Source of the DNA: Azorhizobium oxalatiphilum
GTDB taxonomy: Bacteria; Pseudomonadota; Alphaproteobacteria; Rhizobiales; Xanthobacteraceae
Assembly: GCF_014635325.1 (NCBI RefSeq)
Contig: NZ_BMCT01000007.1
Location: 186,001-250,000 of the forward strand
Reading direction: 5' to 3'
DNA length: 64,000 bases
Shown: in pieces, positions 60,116-64,000 of the stretch
Layout: each line of letters begins with the position of its first letter
Position numbering within the stretch: position 1 is the first letter of the stretch
Position numbers and translations under genes: made by a program
Notes under the pieces: generated by a model
The model's input: only the letters and a program-made list of their open reading frames with translations
The model's database searches: none
Told to the model about the DNA's origin: nothing

Positions 60116-60877
60116 ATGCCCACAGTGGACCTGAATTCCGATCTCGCCGAAGGCTACGGCATCTGGACCCTGACCGAGGACGAGGCGCTGATGAGCGTCG
60201 TCACCTCGGCCAACATCGCCTGCGGCCTGCATGCGGGTGATCCCGAGATCATGGCCAAGGCCTTCGCCTTCGCCAAATCCAAGGGCGTCGCGGTTGGCGC
60301 GCATCCCGGCTTCCCGGACCTCTGGGGTTTCGGGCGCCGCCGCATTCCCTTCTCCCCCGGCGAGATCGAGCGCCTCGTGGCCTATCAGGTGGGCGCGGCG
60401 CAGGCGCTCGCCACCTATAGCGGCCATCGCATCACCTATGTGAAGAGCCACGGCGCGCTGGGCAACATCTGCGAGGAGAATGCGGAAGTCGCCACCGCCT
60501 TCGCCCGCGCGGTCAAAGCCGTCGATCCCTCGCTCGCCATCCTCGCCGGCCCGCTGGGCGAGCAGGCCCCCGCCACCCGCGCCGCCGGGCTGCGCGCCGT
60601 TGCCGAGATCTTCGCCGATCGCGGCTACACCGAGCAGGGCCGCCTGATCGCGCGCGGCCAGCCGGGCGCCATGGTGCATGATCCCGACGTGGCTGCCGAT
60701 CGCATGATCGCCATGGTGGAAAGCGGCGCCATCATCACCGCCGCCGGCACCAAGCTGCCCACCGAGATCGCCTCCATCAGCGTGCATGGCGACGGCCCGC
60801 ATGCGGTGGAAACCGCCCGCCACGTGCGCACGCGCCTGGAGGCCGCCGGCATCACGGTGGCGCCCTTCGCGCCCTGA
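60116..60877 (+). CDS. pxpA: 5-oxoprolinase subunit A (LamB/YcsF family)
   Basis: The 253-residue protein has the family motifs VDLNSDLAEGYG, ANIACGLHAGDP, VGAHPGFPDLWGFGRR and YVKSHGALGN. PxpA works with PxpB and PxpC to open 5-oxo-L-proline to L-glutamate with ATP. GAGG lies nine bases before the ATG at 60116. The usual pxpA partner genes follow, but in this genome a repeat element lies between pxpA and pxpB. Confidence 0.95.
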   Translation: MPTVDLNSDLAEGYGIWTLTEDEALMSVVTSANIACGLHAGDPEIMAKAFAFAKSKGVAVGAHPGFPDLWGFGRRRIPFSPGEIERLVAYQVGAAQALATYSGHRITYVKSHGALGNICEENAEVATAFARAVKAVDPSLAILAGPLGEQAPATRAAGLRAVAEIFADRGYTEQGRLIARGQPGAMVHDPDVAADRMIAMVESGAIITAAGTKLPTEIASISVHGDGPHAVETARHVRTRLEAAGITVAPFAP

Positions 60878-61144
60878 GCGAGTGCTGAGCATGGTTCGGC
60901 CGGATCGGATGCGGCAGGCGGGTAAAAAGCGCCCGGCTGCCCCTTCCCAACCCTCCCCCGCAAGCGGGAGAGGGCTTTTCCGGTCGGCCCGCCCGCAGGG
61001 GCATGCCCTTCCCGCTCCAGCGCAACGTGCTCCCTCTCCCGCTTGCGGGGGAGGGTTGGGGAGGGGGCAGGGGCGCGACGGCCGGTGCAAAGTGCCCGGC
61101 GGCAGGTCGCGCCGGACGTCAAAACCGATTTCGAGCATGGTCTT
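60878..61144. other. Gap inside the pxp operon filled by a repeat element
   Basis: No gene is seen. Most of the gap is occupied by the REP-like doublet at 60940-61071, which separates pxpA from pxpB. Confidence 0.7.
60940..61071. repeat. REP-like doublet (BIME-like) copy 4 inside the pxp operon
   Basis: Left arm 60940-60974 (CCCTTCCCAACCCTCCCCC core) and right arm 61032-61071 are inverted and 57 bases apart. The transcript can fold into a long stem-loop between pxpA and pxpB. Confidence 0.8.
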
Positions 61145-61897
61145 ATGAGCAAGCCTCTGATCGAGGGCGCGATCTACGATGCGCCCCGTTTCCTCAATTC
61201 CGGCGAAACCGCGCTGGTGGTCGAGTTCGGCCGCAGCGTGGAGCCGGAGATCAGCGACAGGGTGCTGTCGCTGGATGCGGCCATGACCGCACTGAAGCTG
61301 CCCGGCGTGCGCGAGACGGTGCCCACCTATCGCTCGCTGATGATCCATTACGACCCGCTGGTGATCGACCGCGCAACACTCATTGCGCAGGTGGAGGAGA
61401 TCGCCAGCCGCCCCGGCACCGCAGGCGGGCCCGCCAGCCGCTGGGTTCTGCCCTGCTGCTACGATCCCGAGTATGGCGAGGATGTGGGCGAGATCGCCCG
61501 CATGACCGGCCTTTCGGAAGAAAAGGTGGTGTCGCTGCATTCCGGGGCCACCTTCCGGGTCTATATGTACGGCTTCGCGCCCGGCTTCTGCTATCTCGGC
61601 GGCCTGCCGCCGGAGCTGGCGGTCTCCCGCCGCACGCGGCCGCGCCCGCCGCATCCGCCGAACATGACGCTGATCGGCGGCGGCCTCGCCATCGTCACCA
61701 CCTTCTCCATGCCGACCGGCTGGTGGCTGATGGGCCGCACGCCGGAACGCATGTTCTCTCCCCAGCGGGAGAAGGCGTTTCTGGTGGCGGTGGGCGATGA
61801 ACTGAAGTTCGAGCCCGTGGACCGCGACACCTTCCTCTCCCTCGATGCCCGCGCCGCCGCCGGCGAGGTGGTTGCCCGCCGGGAGGCCCTGTCGTGA
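61145..61897 (+). CDS. pxpB: 5-oxoprolinase subunit B (KipI-like)
   Basis: The 250-residue protein has the PxpB/KipI pattern: GETALVVEFG, VPTYRSLMIHYDP, LPCCYDPEYGEDV and FRVYMYGFAPGFCYLGGL with the conserved GFAPGF. It is the second subunit of the ATP-dependent 5-oxoprolinase. The ATG at 61145 fits homologues. Its stop overlaps the pxpC start GTG, so the two are translated together. Confidence 0.94.
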   Translation: MSKPLIEGAIYDAPRFLNSGETALVVEFGRSVEPEISDRVLSLDAAMTALKLPGVRETVPTYRSLMIHYDPLVIDRATLIAQVEEIASRPGTAGGPASRWVLPCCYDPEYGEDVGEIARMTGLSEEKVVSLHSGATFRVYMYGFAPGFCYLGGLPPELAVSRRTRPRPPHPPNMTLIGGGLAIVTTFSMPTGWWLMGRTPERMFSPQREKAFLVAVGDELKFEPVDRDTFLSLDARAAAGEVVARREALS

Positions 61898-62937
61898 GCG
61901 AAGGAACAGTATCGGGTGCGGCCCTGCGCATCCTCGCAGCCGGCCCCGGCGTGACCATTCAGGATGCCGGCCGCCACGGCCTGCTGCGCTTCGGCGTCAC
62001 CGGCGCCGGCCCCATGGACCCGCTGGCCTTCGCCCTCGCCAACAAGGTGGCGCAGGTGCCGGACGGCTCGGCCGCGCTGGAAATCTCCATGGGCGGCGTG
62101 GAGCTGGAGGCGGTGGACGCCGCCATCACCCTCGCCATTGCCGGCGGCAACTTCCGCGTGACGCTGGACGGGCAGGCCATGCCCTCCGCCGCCCGCCTGA
62201 CGCTGGAGCCGGGCTCCAAGCTCTCCATCAAGGCGGGAGAGGAGGGGGCATGGTGCTATCTGGCGCCGTGCGGTCGCATCGACATTCCCGCCCAGCTGGG
62301 CTCGCTCTCCACCCACACCCGCTCCGGCATCGGCGGCCTTCAGGGCCGCGCGCTGGCGGCGGGCGACGTGCTGCCCTTGGCCGAACCGAAGGTCCTGCCG
62401 GGCGGGGCGATGGAGATCGAGGCGCCGGTGCTGAAGCGGCCGGGGGATGTGATCCGCGTGCTGCTCGGCCCGCAGGATGACTATTTCAACGATGCCGAAA
62501 TCGCCGCGTTTCTCAACGGCCCGTGGACGGTGTCCGTGCGCTCCGACCGCATGGCCTATTTCCTCGACGGCACGCCGCTGACCCATGCGGGCGGGTTCAA
62601 CATCGTCTCCGACGGCATCGCGCACGGCGGCATTCAGGTGCCCGGCGAGGGCTTTCCGGTGGTGCTGATGGGCGACCGCCAGCCCACCGGCGGCTATCCG
62701 AAGATCGCCACCATCATCGGCGTCGATCTTGGCCGCATGGCGCAATTGCGCCCCGGCTCGGTGTTCCGCTTCGCCTCGGTGTCGTTGGAGGAGGCCGTGG
62801 CCGCGCGCCGTGCTGAAGCGGCGGAAGTCGTGTCCGGCTGGGCGCTGGCGCCTCTGGTGCGCACCAGCCTGTCGTCCGAGTTCCTGCTGGGCTGCCGGCT
62901 CGTGGACGGCTGGGTGGACGCGCTGGCGGAGGACTGA
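61894..62937 (+). CDS. pxpC: 5-oxoprolinase subunit C (biotin-dependent carboxyltransferase-like, KipA family)
   Basis: The 347-residue protein begins LRILAAGPGVTIQDAGRHGL and has FGVTGAGPMDPLAFALAN and, near the end, GYPKIATIIGVDLGRMAQLRPG, all typical of PxpC/KipA. It completes the 5-oxoprolinase. The GTG at 61894 overlaps the pxpB stop by four bases. It converges with the next gene, with a strong hairpin between. Confidence 0.94.
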   Translation: MSEGTVSGAALRILAAGPGVTIQDAGRHGLLRFGVTGAGPMDPLAFALANKVAQVPDGSAALEISMGGVELEAVDAAITLAIAGGNFRVTLDGQAMPSAARLTLEPGSKLSIKAGEEGAWCYLAPCGRIDIPAQLGSLSTHTRSGIGGLQGRALAAGDVLPLAEPKVLPGGAMEIEAPVLKRPGDVIRVLLGPQDDYFNDAEIAAFLNGPWTVSVRSDRMAYFLDGTPLTHAGGFNIVSDGIAHGGIQVPGEGFPVVLMGDRQPTGGYPKIATIIGVDLGRMAQLRPGSVFRFASVSLEEAVAARRAEAAEVVSGWALAPLVRTSLSSEFLLGCRLVDGWVDALAED

Positions 62938-62943
62938 GAACAG

Positions 62944-62976
62944 GCGCGCCGCCCACCCATCGGGCCGGCGGCGCGC
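62944..62976. terminator. Hairpin between convergent pxpC and the dehydrogenase gene
   Basis: GCGCGCCGCC (62944-62953) pairs with GGCGGCGCGC (62967-62976) and fills most of the 44-base gap between the two stops. No U-run is present. Confidence 0.6.
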
Positions 62977-62981
62977 GAGCC

Positions 62982-63869
62982 TCACGCTTCCGGCGTCACC
63001 GTATGGGCGGCCTGAAGCTCCAGCGCCTTCACCAGCGCGGAATGATCAAGGCCAGCGCCGCCATTGGCCGCGACAGCCGAGAAAAGCTGCTGGGCGATGG
63101 CGGTGGAGGGCAGGGCCACTTCCAGCTGCTTGGCGCTTGCCAGCGCCAGCGCCAGATCCTTCTGGTGCAAGGCGATGCGGAAGCCGGGGTTGAAGGTGCG
63201 TTTGAGCATGCGCTCGGCATGCACTTCCAGGATCTTGGAATTGGCAAATCCGCCCATCAGGGCCTGGCGCACCTTGGCCGGATCGGCACCCGCCTTGGAG
63301 GCGAAGACAAGGGCTTCCGACACCGCGAGGATGTTGAGCGCCACGATGATCTGGTTGGCCACCTTGGTGGTCTGGCCGGCGCCGTTCTCGCCCACCAAAG
63401 TGATGTTCTTGCCCATCTTCTCGAACAGCGGCTTCACCGTCTCGAAGGTCGCTTCCGGGCCGCCGACCATGATGGTGAGGGTGCCGGCTTTCGCGCCCAC
63501 CTCGCCGCCGGACACCGGCGCATCCAGATACTGGCAGCCGAGGTCATTGATCTTCTTGGCGAATTCCTTGGTCTCCACCGGCGCGATGGAGCTCATGTCC
63601 ACCACGATCTTGCCCGCCGAGAGGCCCTCGGCCACGCCGCCCTCGCCGAACAGCACCTTGGCCACGTCCGGGGTGTCGGGCACCATGGTGATGATGACGT
63701 CCGCATTGCGGGCGACGTCGGCGGCGGTGTCGCAGGCGGTGGCGCCCGCGTCGAGCAGCGCCTGCGGCACGCCGGAGCGCGACTGGCCGTAGAGGGTGTG
63801 TCCGGCGGCGATCAGCTGCCCCGCCATCGGCGCGCCCATGATGCCGAGACCAATGAAACCGACCTTCAT
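62982..63869 (-). CDS. Beta-hydroxyacid dehydrogenase, 2-hydroxy-3-oxopropionate (tartronate semialdehyde) reductase-like
   Basis: The 295-residue enzyme has the NAD(P) loop GFIGLGIMGAPMAG, the substrate signature DAPVSGGEVGAKAGTLTIMV, and GQTTKVANQIIVALNI with the catalytic Lys. These match GarR/GlxR tartronate semialdehyde reductases within the 3-hydroxyisobutyrate dehydrogenase family, which make D-glycerate from tartronate semialdehyde. Close family members act on other 3-hydroxyacids, so specificity is probable but not certain. AAGGAGAGG lies before the ATG. Upstream is a nested stem-loop. Confidence 0.87.
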   Translation of the reverse strand: MKVGFIGLGIMGAPMAGQLIAAGHTLYGQSRSGVPQALLDAGATACDTAADVARNADVIITMVPDTPDVAKVLFGEGGVAEGLSAGKIVVDMSSIAPVETKEFAKKINDLGCQYLDAPVSGGEVGAKAGTLTIMVGGPEATFETVKPLFEKMGKNITLVGENGAGQTTKVANQIIVALNILAVSEALVFASKAGADPAKVRQALMGGFANSKILEVHAERMLKRTFNPGFRIALHQKDLALALASAKQLEVALPSTAIAQQLFSAVAANGGAGLDHSALVKALELQAAHTVTPEA

Positions 63870-63935
63870 CTTCCTCTCCTTAAGATACGGAAATTTCGTG
63901 TGTTTGGGCCGCGTGACGCAGCCGGCCGGGCGCGA

Positions 63936-63986
63936 CTGTGCGCCCGATCAGACAGCGGGTCAAAACCCGCGCCGTCGGGCGCACAG
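63936..63986 (-). promoter_or_regulatory. Nested stem-loop upstream of the dehydrogenase gene
   Basis: Outer 12-base arms CTGTGCGCCCGA (63936-63947) and TCGGGCGCACAG (63975-63986) enclose an inner hairpin GCGGGT-CAAA-ACCCGC (63955-63970). It ends 66 bases before the dehydrogenase start and could be a leader RNA structure, a DNA cruciform or the end of a gene outside the window. Confidence 0.55.
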
Positions 63987-64000
63987 CACGAACCTCACGC

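Overview
The window reads as a chromosomal stretch of a high-GC alphaproteobacterium of the order Hyphomicrobiales (Rhizobiales). Support comes from gene content and signals: a rhizobial-type membrane-bound ferritin (MbfA) gene with an ICE/Irr-like box, the large (about 1,600-residue) NAD-glutamate dehydrogenase, a class I PHA synthase, two Ku genes plus a three-domain LigD, and promoters that match the alphaproteobacterial general-stress sigma factor EcfG. A Xanthobacteraceae-like host (Azorhizobium/Xanthobacter) is my guess and is not proven by the sequence.

Layout. 1-6.6 kb: the 3' end of a D-lactate dehydrogenase gene, a gene-poor AT-richer stretch with an IS5-type transposase remnant, a large fused double glycosyltransferase/HAD protein, a methyltransferase and a tRNA-Ser(CGA). 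6.9-11.2 kb: housekeeping (thioesterase, rplU-rpmA, acetyltransferase, rppH, wrbA). 11.3-16.6 kb: a PRC-barrel protein and a fecI-fecR-TonB-receptor iron set. 16.6-23.5 kb: PPK2, a coiled-coil protein, a ku-ligD end-joining operon and a soluble PAS chemoreceptor. 24-27.4 kb: a tripartite tricarboxylate transporter (substrate-binding protein, TctB, TctA). 27.4-28.3 kb: a repeat block made of a tandemly duplicated segment. 28.3-36.6 kb: giant glutamate dehydrogenase, an AhpD-like protein and an Orn/Lys/Arg decarboxylase. 36.6-46.8 kb: acetyltransferase, GST, methyltransferase, DUF3008-ku2 operon, mbfA, tyrS, SDR/AraC pair and a P-loop protein. 46.8-49.6 kb: two paralogous proteins whose C-terminal halves carry the Arg / Ser(-Thr) / Glu-x-Glu signature of cholera-toxin-like ADP-ribosyltransferases. 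49.8-53.3 kb: PAS-GGDEF protein and phaC. 53.4-63.9 kb: a LysR-controlled catabolic cluster (DUF1445 protein, a five-gene Liv-type ABC importer, 5-oxoprolinase PxpABC) and a convergent beta-hydroxyacid dehydrogenase gene.

How the genes may work together. The right-hand cluster looks like an import and breakdown route for an amide or amino-acid-like compound that enters at 5-oxoproline/glutamate; D-glutamate is a possibility because DUF1445 is the domain of the mammalian D-glutamate cyclase. The two Ku loci are each preceded by an EcfG-type promoter, so end joining is probably stress-induced. The most unusual item is the tandem pair of putative ADP-ribosyltransferases: both have a shared N-terminal region of about 200 residues that I do not recognise, no evident signal peptide and no B-subunit gene nearby, and their upstream regions share a two-part motif with identical internal spacing. 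REP-like repeats fill many intergenic gaps, including gaps inside operons. I see no CRISPR array, rRNA, intact insertion sequence or prophage.
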